Part shown: one piece after another, positions 7,100 to 14,259 of the stretch | Position numbering within the stretch: the first letter of the stretch is position 1 | Layout: each line of letters opens with the position of its first letter | From: Acetobacteraceae bacterium | GTDB taxonomy: Bacteria > Pseudomonadota > Alphaproteobacteria > Acetobacterales > Acetobacteraceae | Assembly: GCA_003164305.1 (NCBI GenBank) | Contig: PLSZ01000121.1 | Coordinates: forward strand, 217-14,508 | Direction of reading: 5' to 3' | Length of the DNA stretch: 14,292 bases | Notes under the pieces: model-generated | Database searches by the model: none | What the model saw: the letters and a program-made list of their open reading frames with translations, nothing else | Told to the model about the DNA's origin: nothing | Translations under genes and position numbers: made by a program

Positions 7100-7115
7100 C
7101 CACAATATATAGGCT
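7100..7115. promoter_or_regulatory. NrdR-like box close to the nrdA start
   Basis: The core CAATATATAG (7103-7112) matches all ten core positions of the NrdR box consensus CwAtATaTwG; the flanks match poorly. It lies about 35 nt upstream of the nrdA start codon. On the minus strand it contains TATATT, a possible -10 element, so a bound NrdR would block transcription. NrdR is the ATP/dATP-sensing repressor of ribonucleotide reductase genes. A clear -35 element is lacking. Confidence 0.6.
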
Positions 7116-7176
7116 ACCAGGTGGGCGACGGCGATCCCGTGAACCGATTATTTTTTGGTGGGCGGATTCGGGCCAA

Positions 7177-7223
7177 ACACAAAATCTGGCATCGCGGGAT
7201 CGATCACCCACTACATATACGAT
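7177..7223. promoter_or_regulatory. Two degenerate NrdR-like boxes 31 bp apart
   Basis: ACACAAAATCTGGCAT (7177-7192) and CCACTACATATACGAT (7208-7223) each match about 11 of 16 positions of the NrdR consensus acaCwAtATaTwGtgt. Their cores start at 7180 and 7211, which is 31 bp or three helical turns apart; paired NrdR boxes commonly show such spacing. Each alone is weak; the spacing and the position upstream of nrdA are the support. Confidence 0.4.
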
Positions 7224-7295
7224 TCATGAGGGCTGTGGCGGCTCGGCCACGACGTTCGCGTGGTGTTCTGTCCCCAGGTTCCACAGGCCTATTGG

Positions 7296-7333
7296 GTTCT
7301 GTGTATGTTCTCAGTCGGAAGCGCCTTCGTCAA
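7296..7333 (-). promoter_or_regulatory. Putative LexA-controlled promoter reading toward nrdA
   Basis: GTTCTGTGTATGTTC (7296-7310) is a complete GTTC-N7-GTTC LexA-type repeat. On the minus strand a -35 element TTGACG (7333-7328) is followed after 17 nt by GAACAT (7310-7305) as a poor -10, which lies inside the box. A LexA dimer would thus cover the -10 and start site, the usual repression layout. The -35 is inside the last codons of the nitroreductase gene. A transcript would have a leader of about 230 nt before nrdA, passing through the NrdR-like boxes. Confidence 0.5.
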
Positions 7334-8009
7334 ACCCTCGCCAGGCCATGAACTGGTCCGAGGCCACACGTTCCGTTTCCAACCGATTCTCCGGCGCGTC
7401 CGGGTCGGCCAGGCCCAGTGCCATGCCGCAAACGACGACTTCTTCGTCCGCAAACCCGAGTACGGGCCGCATCACCTTATGATAATGTGTCCACGCCGCC
7501 TGAGCGCAGGTATCCAGCCCTTGCGCCCGCGCCGCGATCATGACGTTCTCCAGGAACATCCCGTAATCGAGCCAGGACCCCGTCGCGAGGCTGCGGTGAA
7601 TGGTGAACACCAACCCCACCGGCGCATCGAAAAACTGGAAGTTCCGCCGGTGCTGCGCGCGCATTTTCGCCGCCTCGCCGCGCGCGATTCCAAGCCGTCC
7701 GTAAAGATCCCAGCCAACCTTCCGCCGGCGGCTTAAATAAGGCTCGAAGAATTCATCGGGATAATATTGTACCTCGTGCCGGTGGCCGGGCTCCTCGGTA
7801 TCGAACACGGCCTGCACCGCGGCGCAGAGCGCGTCTCGCTCGGCGCCCACCAGCACGTAGCCTCGCCAGGGCTGCATGTTCGTCCCACTGGGCGCGCGCG
7901 CCGCGGCATCCAAAATCTCCGCGATCACCGAGCGCGGCACCTCGGCCGGCAGGAACCGGCGGACGGAACGGCGCGACGTGATCGCGGCCAGAACGGGATC
8001 GGTCATCAT
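7311..8009 (-). CDS. Nitroreductase family FMN-dependent oxidoreductase
   Basis: The product is 232 residues. Family marks are ITSRRSVRRFLPAEVP (10-25; the Arg-rich phosphate-binding segment for FMN) and AARAPSGTNMQPWR (36-49). Further on are the helix WLDYGMFLENVMIAARAQGLDT (146-167) and the closing VVVCGMALGLADPDAPEN (191-208). Such enzymes use NAD(P)H to reduce nitroaromatics, quinones or similar acceptors as a cytoplasmic homodimer; the physiological substrate cannot be read here. Two adjacent ATGs (8009 and 8006) are both possible, with AGG about 8 nt upstream. It points away from the dioxygenase gene. Its stop abuts the LexA-type box of the nrdA upstream region. Confidence 0.9.
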   Translation of the reverse strand: MMTDPVLAAITSRRSVRRFLPAEVPRSVIAEILDAAARAPSGTNMQPWRGYVLVGAERDALCAAVQAVFDTEEPGHRHEVQYYPDEFFEPYLSRRRKVGWDLYGRLGIARGEAAKMRAQHRRNFQFFDAPVGLVFTIHRSLATGSWLDYGMFLENVMIAARAQGLDTCAQAAWTHYHKVMRPVLGFADEEVVVCGMALGLADPDAPENRLETERVASDQFMAWRGFDEGASD

Positions 8010-8051
8010 GGGGGTAGCCTAGCGGCATCCGGGCGGGGTGCAATCAAGCGC

Positions 8052-8079
8052 CAGGGCGTTGCCAGGGGGCAGCGCCCTG
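8052..8079. repeat. Long near-perfect hairpin in the divergent spacer
   Basis: Arms 8052-8063 and 8068-8079 pair over 12 positions with one G-T wobble around an AGGG loop (CAGGGCGTTGCC / GGCAGCGCCCTG). It sits in the 126-bp spacer between the divergent nitroreductase and dioxygenase genes. There is no T-run on either side, so it is not a typical terminator. It may be a REP-like palindrome or a structure in the leader of the dioxygenase mRNA. Confidence 0.65.
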
Positions 8080-8135
8080 ACACTTGACGTCCACCGCCCC
8101 GAGGTGCCCAGATTTCCCCCAAGGAGGACACAGCC

Positions 8136-8990
8136 ATGGTTCAGATCCGCAAGATGGGCCCGCAAATCGGCGTGGAGGTCAGCGGCGTCGATGTCCGAAC
8201 GCTCGACGACGCCGGGTTCGCCCCGATTTATCAGGCCTGGCTGGACCACAACGTTCTGGTGGTCACCGGCCAGGAGCTCAGCATCCCCGAGTTCCTGCGC
8301 TACAGCCGCCGCTTTGGCCACGTCACGCCGCACCCGTCGAAAAGCACGCGCCATCCCGAATATCCGGACATCACGCTGCTCGGCGTCAACAAGTTCGGTC
8401 CCGACGGCAAGCTCAACCAATCGATCTACCGCCGCGGCGCCGAGGGCTGGCACACCGACGGCGCGTACGATCCCGTCCCCTTCAAAGCCACCCAGTTGTA
8501 CGCTCTGGCGATCCCTGATACCGGCGGAGACACCCTGTTCGCCAGTGGCTACGCCGCCTATGACGCGTTGCCGCGACGGCTCAAAGACCGCCTCGACGGC
8601 GTCAACGGGGCATTTTGTTACGGTGGCAGCCGTGCGAATCAGGCATTGCTGAACCCCGAGGATCGCGACCGTCCGCCCGCCATTCATCCCATCATCCGCA
8701 CCCACGGCGAGACCGGTCGAAAGTCGCTCTATTTCGACCCGGGCAAGATCCTGTCGATCGAAGGCGCCGACCCGGCCGAGACCAAAGACCTGATCGCCGA
8801 GCTGGAGACCTATATGGTGCGGCCCGACGGCCAATATCGTCACAAATGGCACGTCGGCGACATCGTGATCTGGGATAATCGCTGTTCCTATCACAAGGCC
8901 GCCGGCGACTATCCGCCCGAGCAGGACCGCGTCCACTGGCGCGTCTCGATCCAGGAATACGTCCAATCCGGCCAGCTTGCCGCGGAATAG
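8136..8990 (+). CDS. TauD/TfdA-family Fe(II)/2-oxoglutarate dioxygenase
   Basis: The product is 284 residues; AAGGAGG (8121-8127) lies 8 nt before the ATG. The iron-binding HxD is H106-T-D108 in GWHTDGAY, and the distal His is H253 in IWDNRCSYHKA. R265 or R269 (DRVHWRVSI) would bind the 2-oxoglutarate carboxylate. The N-terminal GVEVSGVDV segment (12-20) and the length are normal for the family. These enzymes hydroxylate small acids such as taurine, alkyl sulfates, aryloxyacids or carnitine-like compounds, often to release sulfite or to open degradation. No transporter or sulfur gene lies beside it, so the substrate is unknown. It is divergent from the nitroreductase. Confidence 0.92.
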   Translation: MVQIRKMGPQIGVEVSGVDVRTLDDAGFAPIYQAWLDHNVLVVTGQELSIPEFLRYSRRFGHVTPHPSKSTRHPEYPDITLLGVNKFGPDGKLNQSIYRRGAEGWHTDGAYDPVPFKATQLYALAIPDTGGDTLFASGYAAYDALPRRLKDRLDGVNGAFCYGGSRANQALLNPEDRDRPPAIHPIIRTHGETGRKSLYFDPGKILSIEGADPAETKDLIAELETYMVRPDGQYRHKWHVGDIVIWDNRCSYHKAAGDYPPEQDRVHWRVSIQEYVQSGQLAAE

Positions 8991-9149
8991 GAAGACTTCT
9001 GGAACGCCAGGCCGGTCAAGCACGTCTCCATTTCGGTAATGACGCGGCGCTGAAAGGCACGCGACGACGGAACTTCCAATCTTTCCGTACGTTACCACCG
9101 TCCGCCATCAAAAAGAGCTTCGGTACGTCACCGCGCGTGGTTTTCGGCT

Positions 9150-9178
9150 TTGACGCGCGCAAAGTTTCTCGCCATGAT
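9150..9178 (+). promoter_or_regulatory. Putative sigma70-type promoter of the cfa gene
   Basis: TTGACG (9150-9155) and CATGAT (9173-9178) are separated by 17 nt. Transcription would start near 9185, about 40 nt before the ATG at 9224. Both hexamers are plausible for a housekeeping promoter (5/6 and 4/6). The rest of the spacer from 8991 shows a near-repeat of GTACGTTACC and GTACGTCACC, 36 bp apart, and nothing else. Confidence 0.5.
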
Positions 9179-9223
9179 CGGCAACTCTCTCTTGAACGCG
9201 GTCCGGGCATCAGGGGGCAATAA

Positions 9224-10474
9224 ATGCAAAGCGCGCTGGATGGAATTCTGCGGCGTTTCATCGGGACAGGCCGGCTGTCGGTACGGTGGCCTGACGGGAG
9301 TTCAGGTCTTTACTCGGGTAACGACGGCCCGCCAGGGGGCCCATCGGCGGGCATCGTCATCCGCTCGTCCAGCGCCGTACGCGGTCTGGTGCTTAACCCC
9401 GGCCTCGCGTTGGGGGAGGCCTATATGGATGGCACCATCACCCCCGACGGCTGCGGCATCTATGACGTGCTCGACGTCCTGTTCGCGAACCTCACCGACG
9501 ATTTTCAGCGTCAGCCGATCCTGCGCGTTCGCACGCTGCTGCGTAAATGGAAAAAGCGCATCGACCAATACAACCCGGCCGCTCGCTCGCAGAAAAACGT
9601 CGCTCATCATTACGATCTGAACGGCCGCCTTTACAGCCTGTTCCTCGATCGCGACCGACAATACTCGTGCGCTTATTTCCCGAACGGCGACGAAACGCTG
9701 GAGGCCGCGCAACTGGCGAAGAAGCGTCACATCGCCACGAAACTGTGCCTCGATCGTCCGGACCTGCGCGTGCTCGACATCGGCTGTGGCTGGGGCGGCC
9801 TGGCGTTGACCCTGGCCCGCGATTACGGCGCCCGCGTCACCGGCATCACCCTGTCGCGCGAGCAACTGACCGCCGCGCGCGACCGCGCCCTCGCCGAAGG
9901 CCTGGAAGACCAGGTCAATTTCGAATTGCTCGACTATCGCGCGGTCGATCAACGGTTCGACCGCGTCGTCTCCGTCGGCATGTTCGAGCACGTTGGCGTC
10001 GGCCATTATCAGACCTACGTCGATACCGTCGCGCGCTGCCTCAATCCCGGCGGCGTCGCGCTGCTGCACGCGATCGGCCGCGGTGACGGCCCGGCCTGCA
10101 CCAACGCCTGGCTCGATAAGTACATCTTCCCCGGCGGCTACAGCCCAGCGTTGTCGGAGGTTTTGCCGGCGGTCGAAAAGTCCGGCCTCGTCGCGACCGA
10201 CATCGAAATCCTGCGGCTGCATTACGCGCAAACCCTGCGTCACTGGCGCTGGCGGTTCAACGCCAATCGCGACACCATCGCCTCGATTTACGATGAGCGG
10301 TTCTGCCGCATGTTCGAGTTCTATCTGTGCGGCTCCGAGCTCGCGTTCCGCCGCGGCGGCCACATGGTGTTCCAGATCCAACTCGGCGTTCGCCAGGACG
10401 CGGTGCCGCTGACCCGGGACTATTTATATGCCGGGGCCGGACGGGTTGGGGTGCAGTCCGAGGTGTCGTCCTGA
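9224..10474 (+). CDS. cfa: Cyclopropane-fatty-acyl-phospholipid synthase
   Basis: The product is 416 residues. It transfers a methylene group from S-adenosylmethionine to the double bond of unsaturated acyl chains in membrane phospholipids. The SAM-binding loop is VLDIGCGWGGLA (183-194). Family active-site residues are visible: C149 (YSCAYF), E255 (MFEHVG), H282 (LLHAIG) and Y367 (EFYLCGSEL). YIFPGGYSP (300-308) is also diagnostic. Residues 1-115 form the smaller N-terminal domain. A G-run (9213-9217) precedes the ATG by 6 nt. It is on its own transcript, judging by the promoter at 9150. In many bacteria this gene is induced by stress or stationary phase; no such signal can be read here. Confidence 0.93.
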   Translation: MQSALDGILRRFIGTGRLSVRWPDGSSGLYSGNDGPPGGPSAGIVIRSSSAVRGLVLNPGLALGEAYMDGTITPDGCGIYDVLDVLFANLTDDFQRQPILRVRTLLRKWKKRIDQYNPAARSQKNVAHHYDLNGRLYSLFLDRDRQYSCAYFPNGDETLEAAQLAKKRHIATKLCLDRPDLRVLDIGCGWGGLALTLARDYGARVTGITLSREQLTAARDRALAEGLEDQVNFELLDYRAVDQRFDRVVSVGMFEHVGVGHYQTYVDTVARCLNPGGVALLHAIGRGDGPACTNAWLDKYIFPGGYSPALSEVLPAVEKSGLVATDIEILRLHYAQTLRHWRWRFNANRDTIASIYDERFCRMFEFYLCGSELAFRRGGHMVFQIQLGVRQDAVPLTRDYLYAGAGRVGVQSEVSS

Positions 10475-10549
10475 ATTTCGCGAGCGTCCCCGCCTCCCAT
10501 CCACGGCCCGAATCGGTATAGCGTCCCCGATATCCTCCTGACTCACACC

Positions 10550-10569
10550 CTGGGCGCCAGTGCGCCCAG
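10550..10569. repeat. Palindrome between cfa and dnaB
   Basis: CTGGGCGC (10550-10557) and GCGCCCAG (10562-10569) form a perfect 8-bp stem with a CAGT loop. It lies 75 bp after the cfa stop and 27 bp before the dnaB start. No T-run follows, so it is either a weak terminator for cfa or a leader or operator structure for the dnaB operon. Confidence 0.6.
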
Positions 10570-10596
10570 TACCGAGCCGGGCTATGGTGACGCCAC

Positions 10597-12102
10597 ATGA
10601 ACACCATCATCGATTCGCCGCTGCTTGGCCTCTCGCAGCGTCTGCCCCCCTCCAATCTCCAGGCGGAACAGGCGCTTCTGGGCGCGTTGCTCGCCAATAA
10701 CCGCGCCTATGAGCGGGTGTCGGAATACCTCGCCCCCGTCCATTTCGCCGACCCCATCCACGGCCGCGTCTTCCAGTCCATCGCCCGCCGCATCGAGCAG
10801 GGTCAACTGGCCGACGCCGTCACCCTGAAAGCCGAATTCGAGCATTCCGGCGTCCTGGAAGAAGTTGGCGGCACCGCCTATCTCGCGCAGCTGCTGTCCT
10901 CGATGGTCGGCATCATCAACGCCGGGGAATACGGCCGCGCCATCCACGATTCCTGGCTCCGCCGCCAGCTCATCGACATCGGCGAAACCGTCGTCAACAA
11001 CGCGTTCGGCGCCGACGCGGAACTGGACGGCTCGGGCCAGATCGAAGCCGCCGAGCAATCCTTGTTCGAACTCGCCACGCAAGGCGGCGACGGCGGCGGC
11101 GGTTTCGTCACCTTCGAAATCGCCCTGTCCGAGGCGATCAAGGGCGCCGAGCGTGCCTTCCAGCAATCCGGCCACGTCACCGGCCTCACCACCGGCCTGC
11201 GCGACATCGACGGCAAACTCGGCGGTCTGCACCCGTCCGACCTGCTGATCCTCGCCGGCCGTCCCGGCATGGGAAAATCCGCGCTGGCCACCAAAATCGC
11301 TTACGGCGCCGCCAAAGCCCTGCTGGAGCAGGCGCGCGCCGAGGACCCCACCGCGCAGCCGAAACAACAGGTCGCGATCTTCTCGCTGGAAATGAGTTCG
11401 GAACAGCTCGCCACCCGCTTGTTGAGTGAGGAATCGCGCATCTCCGGCGACCGCATCCGCCGCGGCGACATCGCGCAAAAGGACGTCGATAAGTTCGTTC
11501 AGGTGGCGCGGGATATCGGCTCGTTGCCACTGCAAATCGACGACACGCCGGCAATCAGCATGTCGATGTTGCGCACGCGGTGTCGCAGGCTGCAACGCAC
11601 CAAAGGCCTCGCGCTGGTGATCATCGATTATTTGCAGTTGATGCGTCCATCGGCCGGCAGCCGGCCGGAAAACCGCGTGCTGGAAATCAGCCAGATCACC
11701 CAGGGTCTGAAGGCGTTGGCGAAAGAACTCGCGATCCCGGTCATGGCGCTGTCGCAGCTATCGCGCCAGGTCGAAAGCCGCGAGGACAAGCGCCCGCAAT
11801 TGTCCGACCTGCGTGAGTCCGGCTCCATCGAGCAGGATGCCGACGTGGTGATGTTCATCTATCGAGACGAATATTACCTGGAACAGCGCATGCCGAAGGA
11901 GGTCGCGTTCGAAGGCGGCAGCGAAAAGTTCAACGCCGCGATGGACGATTGGAAGCAGAAGATGGTGCAGGTGCACCACAAGGCGGACCTGATCGTCGCC
12001 AAGCAGCGGCACGGCCCGACCGGCTCCATCCCGCTGTTCTTCGAAGGCGAGTTCACCCGTTTCGCCGATCTCGACGTCGTTCATTCCGGCTATGGAAGCT
12101 GA
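10597..12102 (+). CDS. dnaB: Replicative DNA helicase DnaB
   Basis: The product is 501 residues. It is the hexameric 5'-3' helicase that unwinds DNA at the replication fork. The N-terminal DnaB domain (about 15-120) opens PPSNLQAEQALLGALL. The RecA-like domain has Walker A GRPGMGKS (221-228) and catalytic Glu in SLEMS (263-267). It continues with Walker B LVIIDYLQL (340-348) and SQLSR (386-390). The arginine finger lies in KQRHGPTG (469-476). Compared with the short E. coli form there are small insertions at about 238-258 and 428-462, common in alphaproteobacterial DnaB. It is the first gene of a unit with alr and mlaE, and its last codons overlap the alr start by 11 nt. Confidence 0.97.
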   Translation: MNTIIDSPLLGLSQRLPPSNLQAEQALLGALLANNRAYERVSEYLAPVHFADPIHGRVFQSIARRIEQGQLADAVTLKAEFEHSGVLEEVGGTAYLAQLLSSMVGIINAGEYGRAIHDSWLRRQLIDIGETVVNNAFGADAELDGSGQIEAAEQSLFELATQGGDGGGGFVTFEIALSEAIKGAERAFQQSGHVTGLTTGLRDIDGKLGGLHPSDLLILAGRPGMGKSALATKIAYGAAKALLEQARAEDPTAQPKQQVAIFSLEMSSEQLATRLLSEESRISGDRIRRGDIAQKDVDKFVQVARDIGSLPLQIDDTPAISMSMLRTRCRRLQRTKGLALVIIDYLQLMRPSAGSRPENRVLEISQITQGLKALAKELAIPVMALSQLSRQVESREDKRPQLSDLRESGSIEQDADVVMFIYRDEYYLEQRMPKEVAFEGGSEKFNAAMDDWKQKMVQVHHKADLIVAKQRHGPTGSIPLFFEGEFTRFADLDVVHSGYGS

Positions 12103-13174
12103 TACCGCGCACGCGGTGCTGACCATCGATCTGGGCGCGATTGTCGCCAACTGGCGATATTTGCACGCGAAACAAAAATCCGGCGCGGTGGTGAAAGCCG
12201 ACGGCTACGGCCTCGGCGCGATCTCGGTGGCGCGGGCGTTGCTGGCGGCGGGTTGCCGGGATTTCTTTGTCGCCACGCCGGACGAGGCGTTGGCCCTGCG
12301 CGACACCATTCCAGGCGTGGCGCTGGTCGTCCTCGGCGGCCTGTTTCCCGGCGCTGAGGCCGATTATGCCGCGCACGATATCATCCCCGCGCTCGGTTCG
12401 CTGGCCGAGATCGACGCCTGGTCCGCGCTGTCCCGCCGCCTGGGCCGAGCGCTCCCCGCCTGGCTGCACGTCGATACCGGCATGTCCCGCCTCGGCCTCG
12501 ACGCGCGGGAACGCGCGATCCTGGCCCAGAACCACGCTTGGCTCGCCGGCATCGAGGTTCACGCCGTGATGTCGCATCTGGTCTCGGCCGAGTGCCCGGA
12601 TGATCCGCTCAACGCGCTGCAACGCGACCGCTTCGTCGCCTGGCGGACCGATCTGCCCCAAGCGCCCGCCAGCCTCGCCAATTCCGCGGGCATCTTCCTG
12701 GGTGCGGGGTTCGGCTTCGACCTCGCGCGTCCCGGGTCCGCGCTGTACGGCGTCAACCCCACGCCGGGCCGGGAAAATCCGATGCGGCCCGTCGTGACCC
12801 TGGCGGCGCGCGTTCTCGCGGTTCGCGACATCCCGGCCGGCGCCACGGTCGGCTACAGCGCCACCTGGACCGCCGCCCGTCCAACCCGGATCGCCACCGT
12901 CGGCATTGGCTACGCCGACGGCTGGCATCGCGCGCATTCCAACGCCGGCGCGGCTTTCTTTGACGGCCACCCCGTTCCGCTGGTAGGCCGTGTCTCCATG
13001 GACCTGACCACGTTCGACGTCACCGATCTTCCAGCCGCGCGGCCGGGGAGTTGGCTGGAATTGCTTGGCCCGCATCGTGCCGTGGACGACGCCGCCCGCG
13101 ACGCCGGGACGATCGGGTATGAGGTTTTGACTGCTCTCGGCCGCCGGTACCATCGGGTATACTCGCCCGCGTGA
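12092..13174 (+). CDS. alr: Alanine racemase
   Basis: The product is 360 residues. It converts L-alanine to D-alanine for peptidoglycan, using pyridoxal phosphate in the cytoplasm. The PLP lysine is K35 in AVVKADGYGLG. Other conserved points are HVDTGMSRLGL (126-136, R133), RPGSALYGVNP (213-223) and the catalytic tyrosine Y274 in GIGYADGW; GRVSMDLTTFDV (299-310) is also typical. The length is normal. The ATG lies inside the 3' end of dnaB (11-nt overlap), which implies translational coupling; no separate promoter is seen. Confidence 0.96.
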   Translation: MEADTAHAVLTIDLGAIVANWRYLHAKQKSGAVVKADGYGLGAISVARALLAAGCRDFFVATPDEALALRDTIPGVALVVLGGLFPGAEADYAAHDIIPALGSLAEIDAWSALSRRLGRALPAWLHVDTGMSRLGLDARERAILAQNHAWLAGIEVHAVMSHLVSAECPDDPLNALQRDRFVAWRTDLPQAPASLANSAGIFLGAGFGFDLARPGSALYGVNPTPGRENPMRPVVTLAARVLAVRDIPAGATVGYSATWTAARPTRIATVGIGYADGWHRAHSNAGAAFFDGHPVPLVGRVSMDLTTFDVTDLPAARPGSWLELLGPHRAVDDAARDAGTIGYEVLTALGRRYHRVYSPA

Positions 13175-13959
13175 ACGAGATTTTGTCCTTTCTCGCCGCG
13201 GTCGGCCGCGCGGTCCTCGCTGCCTGCACCGAAACCGGCAAGCTGGCGCGTTTCGCGGGCGAGGGTCTGTCGCACATCGTCCGCCCCCCGTTCTACGGCC
13301 GGCAGTTCCTGCGCGCTTTGCTCGACATCGGCTATTTCAGCCTGCCGGTGGTGGCGATGACCGCGATATTCACCGGGATGGTGCTGGCGTTGCAGTCCTA
13401 CACCGGATTTTCCCGCTTCTCCGCGCAGGGCGCGGTCGCCAAAGTGGTCGCGCTGTCGGTGACCCGCGAACTGGGTCCCGTGTTGGCCGCGTTGATGGTC
13501 TCCGGCCGCGTCGGCGCCGCGATGGCCGCCGAACTCGGCACCATGCGGGTGACCGATCAGATCGACGCGTTATCGACTTTGTCGACCAATCCGATGAAAT
13601 ATTTGGTGGCGCCGCGCCTGTTGGCGGGCACCATCGCCCTGCCGATACTGGTGTTGATCGCCGACATCCTGGGCGTCATGGGCGGCTTCATCGTTTCGAC
13701 TTTGAAACTTGGTTTCAACGTCTCCGCCTATCTGGCCAATACGATCAGCTTCGTGCAAACTGAGGACGTGGTCTCCGGTTTGGCGAAGGCTGCGGTGTTC
13801 GGATTTCTGATCGCGTTGATGGGGTGTTACCAGGGCTACCACAGCAAAGGCGGCGCTCAGGGTGTCGGCGCGGCGACCACGGCAGCGGTGGTGACGGCGT
13901 CGATTTTGATTCTGGCGTTCGATTACGTGCTGACGGAGATGTTTTTCAGCCAGTCGTGA
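13171..13959 (+). CDS. mlaE: MlaE-family ABC transporter permease
   Basis: The product is 262 residues starting with GTG at 13171, which overlaps the alr stop by 4 nt (GTGA). It is an inner-membrane permease of the Mla/MCE type that moves phospholipids or other lipids between the membranes. Hydrophobic segments lie at about 54-76, 152-177, 205-222 and 236-255. The signature regions are FTGMVLALQSY (67-77), SVTRELGPVLAALMVSGRVG (96-115) and the cytoplasmic coupling loop ELGTMRVTDQIDAL (121-134). It needs an MlaF ATPase and an MCE-domain MlaD partner. Neither is within the 333 bases that follow, so they must lie beyond the window or elsewhere. Confidence 0.93.
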   Translation: MNEILSFLAAVGRAVLAACTETGKLARFAGEGLSHIVRPPFYGRQFLRALLDIGYFSLPVVAMTAIFTGMVLALQSYTGFSRFSAQGAVAKVVALSVTRELGPVLAALMVSGRVGAAMAAELGTMRVTDQIDALSTLSTNPMKYLVAPRLLAGTIALPILVLIADILGVMGGFIVSTLKLGFNVSAYLANTISFVQTEDVVSGLAKAAVFGFLIALMGCYQGYHSKGGAQGVGAATTAAVVTASILILAFDYVLTEMFFSQS

Positions 13960-13975
13960 GCGAGGGAGGGGCAGG

Positions 13976-14027
13976 AATCGTCATCACCGGCCCACAAAAT
14001 CGTCATCACCGGGCTTGACCCGGTGAT
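13976..14027. repeat. Direct repeat plus perfect palindrome (REP-like)
   Basis: AATCGTCATCACCGG occurs at 13976-13990 and again at 13998-14012. The second copy continues into a perfect inverted repeat, ATCACCGGG (14005-14013) / CCCGGTGAT (14019-14027), with loop CTTGA. GTCATCACCGGGCTTGACCC-type palindromes are, from general knowledge, frequent intergenic repeats in alphaproteobacteria. It is also the nearest stem-loop after mlaE, but lacks a T-run. Confidence 0.7.
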
Positions 14028-14185
14028 CTTGCGCGGCACCCCATCAGAAGCAAGCAAGAGGCATCGACCGCCAATGCACCGTGCGGACCAACGATCGTGA
14101 GAACGCGCCAGAATGTTCATCGTACCCGGAAGAATGAGACAAAACGCGATCCGTCAAACTTTGTATCGACTCAGTTATCTTAAAC

Positions 14186-14209
14186 CACGAAGACACGAAG
14201 CACACGAAG
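14186..14209. repeat. CACGAAG short tandem repeat
   Basis: CACGAAG occurs at 14186-14192, 14194-14200 and 14203-14209, spaced 8 and 9 bp apart and preceded by TTAAAC. Sequences of this type (accacgaagacacgaagg...) are, as I recall, found as dispersed intergenic repeats in several bacterial groups. No function is evident. Confidence 0.65.
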
Positions 14210-14220
14210 CAGGATCTGGG

Positions 14221-14259
14221 CGCTTCGCGCGGGCGTTCGAACAGACACCGCGCGAAGCG
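14221..14259. repeat. 12-bp perfect inverted repeat
   Basis: CGCTTCGCGCGG (14221-14232) and CCGCGCGAAGCG (14248-14259) are exact reverse complements, separated by 15 nt. It forms a very stable hairpin close to the window edge. Without a T-run it is more like a REP or terminal inverted element than an intrinsic terminator. Confidence 0.7.

Noticed and set aside
7265..7281. Another GTTC pair near the nrdA upstream LexA box
   Set aside because: The half-sites are separated by 9 nt, not the 7 required for the LexA direct repeat.
8019..9098. Minus-strand open frame of 359 codons opposite the dioxygenase
   Set aside because: The plus-strand protein has complete TauD/TfdA active-site motifs; the opposite frame is an antisense shadow.
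9302..10381. Minus-strand open frame of 359 codons opposite cfa
   Set aside because: Antisense shadow of a gene with all family catalytic motifs.
10550..10569. Intrinsic terminator after cfa
   Set aside because: The stem is good but no T-run follows, so only a palindrome is reported.
10582..11595. Minus-strand open frame of 337 codons opposite dnaB
   Set aside because: Antisense shadow; no domain, and dnaB is unmistakable.
12053..13153. Minus-strand open frame of 366 codons opposite alr
   Set aside because: Antisense shadow with an Arg/Gly-rich composition; the alanine racemase motifs on the plus strand are complete.
13976..14209. Possible CRISPR array from the clustered repeats at the right end
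   Set aside because: The repeats are short, unrelated to each other and without regular spacers or cas genes.
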